Notes: generated by a model from the sequence alone, not told the origin. 64,000 bases of DNA from Enterococcus wangshanyuanii (GCF_002197645.1 NZ_CP021874.1:2356001-2420000), one strand, 5' to 3'. Shown: positions 25,664 through 35,032, counted from the first letter of the stretch. Numbers and translations are program-made.

Positions 25664-26800
25664 ATGAGTAAGTTAGATAAAGATTTTTTTGATATAACTA
25701 CTGGTACGTACCAAGGGTTACAAATTGGACAACAAATTGAAGGTTTCGATAGTATTATGTATGAAGTGGTGGAGATTTTAAACAACCCAGATAAAAATGG
25801 CGCTGAAGGGATAGCTGTCGCACCTATCGTTAATGGGACTCCTGATATGTCCAAGATCACGATTTCTTATAAAGGAACCAATCTTGCTGATATGGATGGC
25901 GACCTAAGCGCTGATGTCCAACAGGTCACCATGGGGCAAAAAGATAAATATCAAAATGTACATATTCCAGGAACAACGGCGCGCGTTCCCGTTCAAGTCA
26001 ACAGTCAATTCGATACGGCATTAGCTTTTGCCGAACAATTAAAAAAAGATCCACGGTTTAAAAATGCGACCTTTGATTATACTGGCCACAGTTTGGGTGC
26101 TGGCTTAGCTTCTTATGTTGCTGCAGAGTTTGGAGAGTATGCGACAGTCTTTTCTGCGCCTAATATTTATCGATTATTGAGTGAAAAAGCAAAAAAATGG
26201 GTCGATGCTGGACATGCGACGGATAAAATAACCAACTATACGCACATGAACGATAGCGTTGGAAACTTTGATCAATTTGGGATGCCTTTAGTTGGAAAAC
26301 GTGTACTAACAAAAAGCAATAAAGAATTAGAAACGTTTATTATGCGTTTATTAACGCTAGGTGGGCATCCTACAGACACGTTTTTAGAGATGTTTAATGG
26401 CGATGGGAGTATTATGCTCTTGTTTGCCCCTACGCTACTCCGGGCGACCGCTGTTCAGTATGACGACATGAAAAGTACAGCGCTAGGGATCAAAAAAGCA
26501 ATCGAGCAGTATGAATGGGATGAAGGCGAAGAGATCATGGCTTTACAAAAGCATATCCGCAGTGAGGCCAGTGGTGGTGCTTATTCTGAATTAGAGGATC
26601 ACGAAATTCAAGATATTTTAAAAGCGGTCGCTCCTTACTCTAAAGGAGATCACTATTATGCTCATAATCCGGACGTTGTCAAAGAATTAAAGGCTAAGAT
26701 GGTGTCGATCGGAGATAATCTAGGGGAATTCGCTCAGAGCTTACGTATGGCTGCTGTTAAAGCGGAAGCGTCAGATGAACAAATAGCAACCTCATTTTAA
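25664..26800 (+). CDS. Class 3 lipase-like protein, putative secreted effector
   Basis: I start at the ATG at 25664 after AAGGAG, giving 378 residues; an upstream frame from 25610 overlaps the divergent immunity-like gene. The alpha/beta-hydrolase elbow is DYTGHSLGAGLASYVA (Ser143), with a later DSVG and a His-containing segment (LTLGGHPTD). The last 130 residues are helical without enzyme motifs (EQYEWDEGEEIMALQ, VVKELKAKMVSIGDNLGEF). No signal peptide is present. The plan, N-terminal lipase with a helical tail, a small helical partner downstream and a membrane-anchored neighbour, parallels the locus at 3954-7666 and the type VII lipase TslA of S. aureus. Secretion is inferred. Confidence 0.65.
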   Translation: MSKLDKDFFDITTGTYQGLQIGQQIEGFDSIMYEVVEILNNPDKNGAEGIAVAPIVNGTPDMSKITISYKGTNLADMDGDLSADVQQVTMGQKDKYQNVHIPGTTARVPVQVNSQFDTALAFAEQLKKDPRFKNATFDYTGHSLGAGLASYVAAEFGEYATVFSAPNIYRLLSEKAKKWVDAGHATDKITNYTHMNDSVGNFDQFGMPLVGKRVLTKSNKELETFIMRLLTLGGHPTDTFLEMFNGDGSIMLLFAPTLLRATAVQYDDMKSTALGIKKAIEQYEWDEGEEIMALQKHIRSEASGGAYSELEDHEIQDILKAVAPYSKGDHYYAHNPDVVKELKAKMVSIGDNLGEFAQSLRMAAVKAEASDEQIATSF

Positions 26801-26819
26801 TCAAGGGAGAAAATCAGGG

Positions 26820-27218
26820 ATGAACTTAAACATTGGTGGAGAATCATATAGTGATGTTATTTCAAGTTTGCAGCAAAAAATTACATTTGAAGCGAGTTTA
26901 AAAGAACCGAACACTGCAACTATTACACTTTATAAGATCCAGCTAGAACAATACCAAAAATTAGAGAAAAAAAGACTCCAAAAAATCGCCTTACAGGCAA
27001 AATGCGCTAGCGTATTCAATCCTTTAAAAGAAGACGCGGCCCAAATGCAAAACAAAATAAAAAAGGAACAATTTGATTTAGGAAGCAGCGTTGAAACCTT
27101 CGTTCAAAATGCGCCCGATATGGTCAAAGGCCAAGCAGGCACTTCCTTTTCTCATGAAGTATCCGCAATGAGAAATAGCGTACTTGAAGCAAGCGGGATG
27201 TGTGAAGCTGTTACCTAA
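26820..27218 (+). CDS. Small helical protein, putative secretion partner of the lipase
   Basis: The 132-residue product is helical and lysine/glutamate-rich (TLYKIQLEQYQKLEKKRLQK) with no signal peptide. It begins 19 bases after the lipase stop with GGGAG before the ATG and is followed by a terminator. I cannot assign a family; by position it should assist export or folding of the lipase, as small Esx-like proteins do. Confidence 0.55.
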   Translation: MNLNIGGESYSDVISSLQQKITFEASLKEPNTATITLYKIQLEQYQKLEKKRLQKIALQAKCASVFNPLKEDAAQMQNKIKKEQFDLGSSVETFVQNAPDMVKGQAGTSFSHEVSAMRNSVLEASGMCEAVT

Positions 27219-27303
27219 TTATTTTTGAAAGTGCGGGATGATCAATAGATTTTGAGACATAAGTCTATGAATCACATTCTTTAAAACCAAATACTCACTT
27301 GAT

Positions 27304-27347
27304 AAAAGCGTTTAGCTCCTTATTATTTCTCGGAGCTAAACGCTTTT
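27304..27347. terminator. Bidirectional terminator between the lipase locus and glmU
   Basis: AAAAGCGTTTAGCTCC pairs with GGAGCTAAACGCTTTT, a perfect 16-bp stem with a 12-base loop, between convergent genes. Confidence 0.85.
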
Positions 27348-27362
27348 ATTGTCTTATCTTTT

Positions 27363-28748
27363 TTAGTCATTCATATAAGGTAATTTTTTTGCATATCCTG
27401 CTTTATTTTCTTGTCTCGCTCTAGCAATGGCTAAATCGTATTCCTTTATATCTTCTGTAATTGTCGAACCAGCTGCGATCACTGTATTTGCCTCAATTTG
27501 AACAGGTGCGATCAAGTTTGAACCTGACCCGATAAACGCATGATCGCCAACGGTCGTACGATGTTTATTTTTCCCGTCGTAGTTTACAAAAACAACGCCA
27601 CAGCCAACATTGATATCTTTGCCTAAATCCGCATCTCCAACATAGGTCAGATGTCCAACTTTTGTATGTTCAGCAATCGTTGCATTTTTTACTTCTACAA
27701 AATTACCGACATGAACATGTTCACCGATCTCAGCTTTCGGACGAAGATGAGCAAATGGACCGACATCTGCATTTTTACGTACAATACTTTCTTCCACTAC
27801 AGATTGTGTGATTCTAACATTATCTTCGATGATACTATCAACGATCTGGGAATGAGCACCGATAAAGCAGTCCTCACCGATCACCGTTTTCCCTTTGACA
27901 TGAACGCCAGCTTCGATCACCGTATCAGAACCGATCACAGCTCCTTCGTCGATATACGTCGTGTCAGGATCGACAAAAGTAACGCCGTTCATCATATGCA
28001 TCTTATTCAAGCGTTGATACATGATTTTATTTGCTAAAGCTAAAGCCACACGATCATTGATTCCCATCGCTTCTTCAAAGTCAGACATTTGATAAGCCGC
28101 GATTGCTTTGCCTTCTTTTTTTAGAATTTCAATAATATCTGTTAAATAATACTCCCCTTGGGCATTATTTGTGTTGATTTTTGATAGAGCGTTAAACAAT
28201 GCTTCATTGTCAAAACAGAACGTTCCTGTATTGATTTCCTGAACGCGTGCTTCTTGTTCTGTAGCATCTTTTTGCTCGACAATTTTTTCGACGATCCCCA
28301 CATGATCACGGATAATGCGTCCATAACCTGTCGGATCTTCTGCATGTGCCGTTAAAATCGTAGCACTGGCATTTTTCCCTTGGTGATAGTCAAAAAGATT
28401 GGTCAATGTTTCAGCGGTCAAGAGTGGTGTATCCCCTGTAATGACTAACGTTGTCCCTTTTTTTCCTGCTAAAAGTGACTCAGCTTGTAATACAGCATGG
28501 CCCGTTCCTAATTGTTCTTCTTGTAAAGCATATTGGCTGCGCTCGCCTAAATGGCTTTTGATTGCTTCCGCCCCGTGTCCTACGATCGTTACGACTTCAC
28601 TTGGATTGGTTTTTTCTACTTGATCGATGATGTGTTCTACCATTGGCTTACCTGCGACAGGATGTAATACTTTGTATAGCTTTGATTTCATACGCGTTCC
28701 TTTACCGGCAGCGAGGATGATGACATATCTGTTTTCCAATTGCTTCAC
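27363..28748 (-). CDS. glmU: Bifunctional UDP-N-acetylglucosamine pyrophosphorylase / glucosamine-1-phosphate acetyltransferase
   Basis: The 461-residue enzyme has the N-terminal nucleotidyltransferase loop [12 protein letters not shown] and a C-terminal left-handed beta-helix with hexapeptide repeats ([12 protein letters not shown], then [19 protein letters not shown], the acetyltransferase site). It makes UDP-GlcNAc from GlcN-1-P for peptidoglycan and other glycans. Its length is normal. The usual neighbours purR and prs are both in this window but separated from it by accessory DNA. Confidence 0.97.
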   Translation of the reverse strand: MKQLENRYVIILAAGKGTRMKSKLYKVLHPVAGKPMVEHIIDQVEKTNPSEVVTIVGHGAEAIKSHLGERSQYALQEEQLGTGHAVLQAESLLAGKKGTTLVITGDTPLLTAETLTNLFDYHQGKNASATILTAHAEDPTGYGRIIRDHVGIVEKIVEQKDATEQEARVQEINTGTFCFDNEALFNALSKINTNNAQGEYYLTDIIEILKKEGKAIAAYQMSDFEEAMGINDRVALALANKIMYQRLNKMHMMNGVTFVDPDTTYIDEGAVIGSDTVIEAGVHVKGKTVIGEDCFIGAHSQIVDSIIEDNVRITQSVVEESIVRKNADVGPFAHLRPKAEIGEHVHVGNFVEVKNATIAEHTKVGHLTYVGDADLGKDINVGCGVVFVNYDGKNKHRTTVGDHAFIGSGSNLIAPVQIEANTVIAAGSTITEDIKEYDLAIARARQENKAGYAKKLPYMND

Positions 28749-28929
28749 TCCTAAAAGTTGTTTTATGTTCAGTTCATTACTTTAATCTTCATTCGAATCA
28801 TGTTTTAGTTTAGCTTACTCCTCTCACTTTTTCAACTGAACCAATTTGTTTTTTGCTATACCAATTGGGTTGAAGTGCGTTATAATAGGTTAAAATTTGG
28901 AAAACTGCCGAATAGCTTGTTCTGCTTTT

Positions 28930-29120
28930 GCTGAGAATCACAGCGAAGAAATGAGCTGATGATGAACAGTACAAGACTTTCGAAGAAAGTGTTGAGCAAC
29001 TGCATTATCCAGCTACTCAAATCAATCCTTAGGAAAATAGATAAATTGTCAGTGAGACAAAAAACGTCTCTATGGCAATTTCCTAATTTTCTACAGGATT
29101 AAGCGATTTGTTCCGCTTTT
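28930..29120 (+). repeat. 191-bp structured repeat, tandem copy 1
   Basis: It runs from GCTGAGAATCACAGC to GATTTGTTCCGCTTTT, and the same sequence begins again at 29121, exactly 191 bases later. Candidate stems are GCUG/CAGC at the start, CUUUC-GAA-GAAAG, AAUCCU/AGGAUU enclosing AAAUUG/CAAUUU and GAGAC/GUCUC, and AGCG/CGCU before a T-run. Just upstream lies a partial tail copy (AGCTTGTTCTGCTTTT). No coding frame is visible. Confidence 0.85.
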
Positions 29121-29311
29121 GCTGAGAATCACAGCGAAGAACTGAGCTGATGATGAACAGTACAAGACTTTCGAAGAAAGTGTTGATCTTCTGCACTATC
29201 CAGCTACTCAAATCAATCCTTAGGAAAATAGATAAATTGTCAGTGAGACAGAAAACGTCTCAATGCCAATTTCCTAATTTTCTACAGGATTAAGCGATTT
29301 GTTCCGCTTTT
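29121..29311 (+). repeat. 191-bp structured repeat, tandem copy 2
   Basis: Nearly identical to copy 1; differences are few and cluster in the segment near 29190-29200 (GATCTTCTGCACTATCC against GAGCAACTGCATTATCC) and around the GUCUC stem. It ends 20 bases before the leader ORF at 29331. Confidence 0.85.
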
Positions 29312-29330
29312 ATTTTAAGGGGGTGATAAT

Positions 29331-29390
29331 ATGATACTAATTCAAACACGCGTATCTCAATCAAAAGCCCAGTCTTGTTGCTGCATATAA
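29331..29390 (+). CDS. Leader peptide ORF before the FusB-family gene
   Basis: A 19-codon frame, ATG after AAGGGGGTGAT, encodes MILIQTRVSQSKAQSCCCI. The excellent ribosome-binding site and the stop codon overlapping the 5' arm of a hairpin suggest a regulatory leader rather than a functional peptide. The fusB gene of S. aureus plasmids is reported to be controlled by a translated leader, which is a precedent. Confidence 0.7.
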   Translation: MILIQTRVSQSKAQSCCCI

Positions 29391-29462
29391 AGTACTTTGG
29401 TTGGTTTAAGGATCTCCTTTGACACGAAGTACTTTATCACTTGACTGATAGAGAGGAAATCC
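29389..29462 (+). promoter_or_regulatory. Putative translational attenuator of the FusB-family gene
   Basis: AAAGTACTT (29389-29397) pairs perfectly with AAGTACTTT (29427-29435). Inside the loop, GGATCTCCTTT (29410-29420) can pair at 10 of 11 positions with AGAGGAAATCC (29452-29462), which is the ribosome-binding site of the gene at 29466. Ribosome stalling on the leader would disturb the first stem. Which fold is the off state cannot be decided by eye. Confidence 0.65.
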
Positions 29463-29465
29463 ATT

Positions 29466-30113
29466 ATGACTAAAAAAATACAACCATATCAATTTAATTT
29501 TATAAGAAAACAAGCGAATATTTTACTGCAGGCTCATTTATCTGTGAATGATAAAAATACAGTAAAAACACTCCAAGCCATCGTTCTTGAAAAAATCAAT
29601 GAACAATTTGGTGAAGATCAAAAAGAGTTTCAACCACTATTAGACGGATTTTTAGAAGCTGCGACTTCAAAGCCAAGACTTGATCAATTTTTGGAAGGTC
29701 TTAAAGAGGCCGTTCTGCCTTTTTCACCGCCATCAAAACAGCAATTGACAAAGCTATTCAAAAAGACGAAGAAATTAAAAATCCCTGACTGGGATGAATT
29801 AGATCTTAGAGACTATACTTTTTATAGCTGGAATGACAGTGGCAAACAGCAAAAATTCATTGTTGCTTCGATCGACGGAAAATTCGTAGGCGTACAAGGG
29901 AGTATTTCCCCAGCTATTCAAAAAGGGATCTGTCCAATTTGTCACGAAACATCTGAGGTTTCACTGTTTATGTCTAAGGTCAAAGAATCTGGCGATGGTA
30001 TGTACACAAAGCGCGGAAACTATATCTGCTATGACAGTGACAAATGTAACCACAATATTGAACGAAGAGAAGAATTAGAAGCATTTGTTCAAAATGTGCT
30101 GTTTACAAAATAA
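29466..30113 (+). CDS. FusB/FusC-family EF-G-binding protein
   Basis: The 215-residue protein has the helical N-terminal domain and the C-terminal treble-clef zinc finger of the FusB/FBP family: CPICHE (C156, C159) and YICYDSDKCN (C188, C194). Such proteins bind EF-G and free it from ribosomes stalled by fusidic acid; chromosomal relatives are common in Enterococcus and Listeria and need not confer high resistance. It stands alone between two terminators, preceded by a leader ORF and hairpin. Confidence 0.85.
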   Translation: MTKKIQPYQFNFIRKQANILLQAHLSVNDKNTVKTLQAIVLEKINEQFGEDQKEFQPLLDGFLEAATSKPRLDQFLEGLKEAVLPFSPPSKQQLTKLFKKTKKLKIPDWDELDLRDYTFYSWNDSGKQQKFIVASIDGKFVGVQGSISPAIQKGICPICHETSEVSLFMSKVKESGDGMYTKRGNYICYDSDKCNHNIERREELEAFVQNVLFTK

Positions 30114-30124
30114 GCATGATATTT

Positions 30125-30165
30125 ATAAAGATCGATACTGTTTAACTGATGGTATCGATCTTTAT
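30125..30165 (+). terminator. Terminator of the FusB-family gene
   Basis: ATAAAGATCGATAC (30125-30138) pairs with GTATCGATCTTTAT (30152-30165), followed by TTATA, 11 bases after the stop. Confidence 0.8.
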
Positions 30166-30265
30166 TTATACCTTAACCATTCAAACCTATTTTAAATCCT
30201 CTTTTGTTCAGTTATACTTAATTCTAATGAGTATAGCAATAGGAATGAAAGAGGGTTTTTTAGGT

Positions 30266-31741
30266 ATGTCAGAATCATTCTCTGCACTAACTGACTGGTG
30301 CAAGAAAAATAAAGCACTTCTGCTTATGACAGTGATTATCTACCAAGCAGCGATCTTGGCAATTGGAATCGTCAATTTTCCATATATGGATGACACCGTT
30401 CGTCAACGCGTTGGTAACACAGATTTCGCAAGCACTTATTCCAGATGGGGCAGTGAACTAGCTTCGTGGTTCGTGCAAGGAAGTCGTCATTTAACAGATA
30501 TGGGCCTTTTCACGCATATTTTGACTGGATTCATATTGACAGTCGCCAGTGTTATCGTCGTTTACATCTTGAATAATAAAAAATTGAGTGCCCTCTCTTT
30601 GATCGTTTCTACATTGATTGGATTGAATCCTTGGTTTTTACAAAGTATCAGTTTTAGATTCGACAGTCCTTATATGGCGTTGAGTATTTTATTTTCTGTC
30701 TTGCCATTCCTTTGGTGGGAAAATAAAGATCGAACCTTTTTCATTCTATCCGCATTCAGTATTTTCATGATGTGCAACACATATCAGGCTTCTTCCGGCA
30801 TCTATATTATTATGGTATTAGCTCTCTCTTTCAAAACATTATTGGCTGGCGGAAAAATGAGTCTAGCGCTAAAAAAGAGCCTCTTATCAGCAGGAGCATA
30901 CATCGTTGCTATGATCGCTTATTTGATCGAAACAAAATTTAACCCTGATTTGGCAAACCGTGGAGGAAACGTTGCGATTGCGGCTTTCAAAGATATCCCT
31001 AAGACTTTGGTTGCCAACACATCCATGTATCTACACAGCATCATCGATCAAAGTACAAAAGTCTGGATGATTTTATTTATTCTTTTGATTGTTCTATTTA
31101 TTATAGTCAGCTTTACTAGTGCTAAGAATCAGCTGTTAAGTCTTGTGTTTATCGGTCTGTATCTTATTTTAGGCGCCATTTTAAGTTACGGCGTATTTTT
31201 GATATTCCCGGAAAAATTAGCACTTGCTGCTCCGCGATATGCTTACGGCTTTAGTGTTTTTACAGCGATTACTTTGATCTTACTTTTGGAGTATAAACTG
31301 TCTCCACAATGGAAAAATATAGCAATAAAAGGAACGATCAGCTTGTTTTGCTATTATTTATTATCCTTTCCATTTATTTATGCTTCGGCATTACACTATC
31401 AAAAAGACGCCTTTGAACGTCAAAGTATGATGTTGGCGACCTCTTTAAAAAATCTAGTCACAGCAGATACCAAACAAGTGTATGCCACTATGCTGTTTAA
31501 AGACTCACCTGTCTTTAACAACACGAAGCAGAATTACCCAATTTTACAGGAAATGGTTCCACCTAATTCAGCGATTTTCTTTCCTAATCAGGTAGTCTTC
31601 AAAACCTATACTGGTATGGATATAATGATCGAATCGTTTGATTTTGCTACGTTTGATAAAAAAAATAGTGAATTGAAATCATCTGACTACTATTATGATA
31701 TTTACGAAAAAGATAACCAACTTTATGTTTTAGTAAAATAG
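30266..31741 (+). CDS. GtrII-family membrane glucosyltransferase-like protein
   Basis: The start is the ATG at 30266 after AGAGGG, giving 491 residues; a longer frame from 30149 runs through the preceding terminator and is unlikely. Ten or more membrane segments follow an N-terminal MSESFSALTDWCKKNKALLL. FPYMDDTVRQRVG in the first outer loop, with its acidic pair, and IGLNPWFLQSISFRFDSPYM are typical of GtrII (PF14264) transferases, which move glucose from a lipid carrier to surface polymers. No partner GtrA/GtrB genes are adjacent, so the acceptor is unknown. Confidence 0.75.
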   Translation: MSESFSALTDWCKKNKALLLMTVIIYQAAILAIGIVNFPYMDDTVRQRVGNTDFASTYSRWGSELASWFVQGSRHLTDMGLFTHILTGFILTVASVIVVYILNNKKLSALSLIVSTLIGLNPWFLQSISFRFDSPYMALSILFSVLPFLWWENKDRTFFILSAFSIFMMCNTYQASSGIYIIMVLALSFKTLLAGGKMSLALKKSLLSAGAYIVAMIAYLIETKFNPDLANRGGNVAIAAFKDIPKTLVANTSMYLHSIIDQSTKVWMILFILLIVLFIIVSFTSAKNQLLSLVFIGLYLILGAILSYGVFLIFPEKLALAAPRYAYGFSVFTAITLILLLEYKLSPQWKNIAIKGTISLFCYYLLSFPFIYASALHYQKDAFERQSMMLATSLKNLVTADTKQVYATMLFKDSPVFNNTKQNYPILQEMVPPNSAIFFPNQVVFKTYTGMDIMIESFDFATFDKKNSELKSSDYYYDIYEKDNQLYVLVK

Positions 31742-31743
31742 TT

Positions 31744-31790
31744 AAAGAGTGCGAAACAAAACGAACAATCAGTTTTGTTTCGCACTCTTT
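31744..31790. terminator. Perfect hairpin terminator (related to 7688-7730)
   Basis: AAAGAGTGCGAAACAAAAC pairs with GTTTTGTTTCGCACTCTTT, 19 bp. It is followed by TAATAAACGATAGACAACAGGCAGG, a degenerate form of the dispersed repeat that follows the other two such hairpins. Confidence 0.8.
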
Positions 31791-31864
31791 AACGTAATAA
31801 ACGATAGACAACAGGCAGGTTCTTCAATAACTTCCCCAAAAAACGAACCTGATCGACAGTTATC

Positions 31865-32440
31865 TCAATCTTGCTCTTGTTCTAAAACATCACCAGTTTG
31901 CGCATTGATCTTCACCGTATTTTCTGACAATAGACCTGTTTTGATCGTGATCTCCCAGTAAGTCGTTGCTAATTCGTTCTCCAATGACCACTCGATTGCT
32001 TCCCCATCTTTCACTGTTCCTTCAGCTATTTCAGTCGCTTCTTCCAGTGAAATGAGATCTTTCAAATCTAACGCCTTATCTTCTCCTTGATCGTCACGAT
32101 CGACTGTTTCTTCACGTTCTTTTGTTACTTCGCCTGAATCTGCATCCACTCGAATATCAAACTCTTTTGTTCCTTCAATCCCTTGTATTTTATAAGAATA
32201 TGATTCAAGAGAATCTTCTAAATCAATTGAAGTGATGGCTGCATTGGGATAAATTTCTTCAAATGCTGCGATCGCATCCGGTAAACTGATTTTGATCGTT
32301 TCCAATCGAGTCTCTGCATCAGACCTTGTTTCATTCTTCGTTTCCGTGTTGTTGGTTCCTGTAGTTGTTCCACTGTTATTCGCACAAGCACCTAACGTCA
32401 GCAACATCAAGGTCATAGAAATGACTAGTTTTTTATTCAT
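31865..32440 (-). CDS. PepSY-domain lipoprotein
   Basis: I choose the ATG at 32440 (GAGAGG upstream), giving 191 residues with a lipoprotein signal (LMLLTLGACANN). Two PepSY repeats follow: one with AIAAFEEIYPNAAITSIDL ending DIRVDADSGEVTKE, the second with ISLEEATEIAEGTV ending TVKINAQTGDVLEQ. PepSY proteins are thought to inhibit or bind proteases or ligands at the cell surface. The gene is downstream of the AI-2E family gene by about 90 bases on the same strand. Confidence 0.85.
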   Translation of the reverse strand: MNKKLVISMTLMLLTLGACANNSGTTTGTNNTETKNETRSDAETRLETIKISLPDAIAAFEEIYPNAAITSIDLEDSLESYSYKIQGIEGTKEFDIRVDADSGEVTKEREETVDRDDQGEDKALDLKDLISLEEATEIAEGTVKDGEAIEWSLENELATTYWEITIKTGLLSENTVKINAQTGDVLEQEQD

Positions 32441-32531
32441 TATTTTCATCCTCTCATAGTTACACATTCATTTTTGTCAGTATTGATTTAGCAGAAAGCT
32501 TAAATTTTTTTCAAACACCTCCTTAAAAAAT

Positions 32532-33626
32532 TTATTTACTGCTCAGATTGGAGGGCTGTTTTTTTTGGTTGCTTCGAAAGCGGAGAAAGGTTTGCAGCAT
32601 CCCGCGAATAATCGTATACACAGGCAGAGCGACGATCATACCTAATAATCCGAGGAGATTTCCTACTATCAACAATAAAAATACAGCAATGATCGGATGT
32701 ATCTTACTTACTTTATTCATTACAATTGGAGAAACCAAGTAAGATTCACCAAATTGAACAGCTGTTATCAACAGAACCAATAACAGAGCCGTTTTCAAAT
32801 CCTGACTCAACGCGTAAAGCAGTGCCGGAATTACGCCGATAAACGGACCAAAATAAGGAATAATATCCATCAATCCGCAGATCAATCCCAATAAAAGGGC
32901 ATTTGGTAAGCCCAAAATCGTAAAAATCAACGAGCTACTGATCGCTACATAGGTACAAACCAGCATTTTCCCACTTATATATGTCGATGCTGCATTATGA
33001 AAATCCCCACACCAATCCTTGACCAACTGCCGATACGGAGCTGGTGAAAATCGTTCTAAGGCACTTGGGATTTTTTCCCCATCTTTAAACATATAAACGA
33101 GTAATAACGGAATCGTAAAAATAATGATCGCTGAATGAGAAATAACTTCTACAATACCGCTCAAACTCGATCTCGCACCAGAAATCACTTGAATAATAAC
33201 TCTTCCTAATTGATTTAAATCCAAAGATTCCAGCATAGGAGCCAGTTTATCTTCTAAGACCGAGCTTTCAACCAATTCGCTGATCGAATAAACAACTGCA
33301 GGAATTTGGCCGACAAACTTACCTATTTCTACAATGATCATTGGTAAAACAACTTGGATCACAATAAAAATCACTGATAGAATCAGGGCCAAAATCAGAA
33401 AAACAGATAGATTCCTTCGTTTCGTCATGCGTTCGAGTTGTTTAAACGCTGGTAAGAATATATAAAAGATGAACACTGAAATCAAAATAGGCAGTAAAAT
33501 ACTCGATAAAACCGCTTCTAATGGTCTAAAAATAAACGCTATTTTAGAAAATATAAGAATCGTTATCCCTACCAAGCTTAAGATAGTCAGTACTGCCACG
33601 ATTTTAGATGTCTTTAAAAATTCCAT
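32532..33626 (-). CDS. AI-2E family transporter / PerM-like membrane protein
   Basis: The 364-residue protein shows the AI-2E family (DUF20) layout: two N-terminal helices, an outer helical region, and the conserved GLMDIIPYFGPFIGVIPA segment followed by a long hydrophobic run ending in ALPVYTIIRGMLQ. Members include autoinducer-2 exporters and Na+(Li+)/H+ antiporters, so the substrate is open. It is an isolated gene between the glycosyltransferase and the PepSY lipoprotein. Confidence 0.85.
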   Translation of the reverse strand: MEFLKTSKIVAVLTILSLVGITILIFSKIAFIFRPLEAVLSSILLPILISVFIFYIFLPAFKQLERMTKRRNLSVFLILALILSVIFIVIQVVLPMIIVEIGKFVGQIPAVVYSISELVESSVLEDKLAPMLESLDLNQLGRVIIQVISGARSSLSGIVEVISHSAIIIFTIPLLLVYMFKDGEKIPSALERFSPAPYRQLVKDWCGDFHNAASTYISGKMLVCTYVAISSSLIFTILGLPNALLLGLICGLMDIIPYFGPFIGVIPALLYALSQDLKTALLLVLLITAVQFGESYLVSPIVMNKVSKIHPIIAVFLLLIVGNLLGLLGMIVALPVYTIIRGMLQTFLRFRSNQKKQPSNLSSK

Positions 33627-33736
33627 TGATACATCCTTTCGCTATCATCTCTACAAAAATTTTTAGCATTTATTTTTGTTACTATTCAGCAATGCTCTTT
33701 CTAAAAATACTTGCAAAATCATGTTCGCTAATCACA

Positions 33737-35032
33737 TCATGAATGATTCGTATCTGCATCAGACTGATTCGCCCTAGTGCCCCATTTATTATCTTTTAAA
33801 GTCAATAACGCATAAAACCGAACTAAATGAATAGTAAAAAAATGAAAAATACCATATAACGGTGCTAACAAATAGCAGAATGGGTGTTTGAACATATAGT
33901 GAACATTCCGCGCATACGCAGAAAGACAAGCCAACAGTAAGAAGAACAGCCAATCTTTCAATGTTAAATTACCGAAATGCCAAATGATATTATATGAAAT
34001 AGCGCCTAAAAATACGATCCAGAGTAAAATTTCGGTTATTGACCAAACAAAAACCATCGGACGTCTTCTAAACAATTTCATAGACAGAAAGCTTTCTCTA
34101 AAGAATGATTTACTCCATCTTGTTTGTTGTTTCAAAAACACACTAATTTTTTCTGGAACGTCAGTGATACATTTTGCTGACTCCTGATAAACCGTTTTTC
34201 CACGTTCATTCGCGTAATTTGTGAGACACCGATCGTCTCCTACATGAGCAAGTGATCCAAATACCGTTTGATTCAAATACCGATCCAAATTATCCATCAC
34301 AACACTGCGTCGGTAACAACTGATCGGACCAGAACAAACTAAAATATTTCCTGTAACAGATTGTGACGCTCGTTCGACACGAAAGGCATTATCATACCTC
34401 ATATCCAATAGATACGATAATAATGAATTCTTTCGATTTCTAGCGTTGATATGTCCTGTCACAGCTTGAACGTTTTTATCCTTAAACGGACGCATCAATT
34501 CATATAACGTAGAAGGAAAAATTTCTCCATCAGAATCCATCGTGAAAAAAATATCTCCAGTGCTACGTTCAAACGCATATGCTTGCGCAAATCTCTTCCC
34601 TTGGTTATGAGGCAGTTGTCCAACCGAAACCTTTTGAACAAAGTCTAGAGGCAGTAAATGGTGAATTTCTTCTAAAACAGTATCCAATATATATCGTTGA
34701 CTACCATCATCAACAATAAATACTTCTTTGATCGGATAGGTTTGTTTCGATAGACCCTCTAATAACTTTAGAAGTGCTGATTTTGATTCATTATAGACTG
34801 GAATGACTACAGTCACTTCTAAGTCCGGTGGTGTGCTGGTATCTACCCGATAAAACATCGATAAGCCTGTCTTGATAACTAAATATGTGATCATAAACCA
34901 ACCATAGATACTAAATGCACTCGAAATATGACCCGTTCTCCAAAAACCAATCAATCCTATCAATAAGGCACAAAACAGGAAAGTAATACACGACAGGATG
35001 ATATGCTCTCTACGTTTCTTCTTAATTTCCAC
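33737..35032 (-). CDS. Hyaluronan-synthase-like processive glycosyltransferase (GT2)
   Basis: I start at GTG 35032, ten bases after AAGGAG and overlapping the dehydrogenase stop, giving 431 residues, near the 419 of streptococcal HasA. Two N-terminal helices are followed by the GT2 domain with VVIPVYNE, VDDGS, MDSDGE, VGDDRCLTNYA and the QxxRW motif in KQQTRWSKSFFRE, then about four C-terminal helices. VGDDRCLTNYA and RWSKSFFRE are strikingly HasA-like. Such enzymes polymerise and export beta-linked polysaccharide from UDP-sugars. Translational coupling to a UDP-sugar dehydrogenase supports a uronic-acid-containing polymer; identity is unproven. Confidence 0.8.
   Translation of the reverse strand: MEIKKKRREHIILSCITFLFCALLIGLIGFWRTGHISSAFSIYGWFMITYLVIKTGLSMFYRVDTSTPPDLEVTVVIPVYNESKSALLKLLEGLSKQTYPIKEVFIVDDGSQRYILDTVLEEIHHLLPLDFVQKVSVGQLPHNQGKRFAQAYAFERSTGDIFFTMDSDGEIFPSTLYELMRPFKDKNVQAVTGHINARNRKNSLLSYLLDMRYDNAFRVERASQSVTGNILVCSGPISCYRRSVVMDNLDRYLNQTVFGSLAHVGDDRCLTNYANERGKTVYQESAKCITDVPEKISVFLKQQTRWSKSFFRESFLSMKLFRRRPMVFVWSITEILLWIVFLGAISYNIIWHFGNLTLKDWLFFLLLACLSAYARNVHYMFKHPFCYLLAPLYGIFHFFTIHLVRFYALLTLKDNKWGTRANQSDADTNHS

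Noticed and set aside
28930..29311. Tandem 191-bp repeat considered as CRISPR or insertion sequence ends
   Set aside because: The period has no spacer, only two units abut, and there is no transposase; a structured RNA element fits better.
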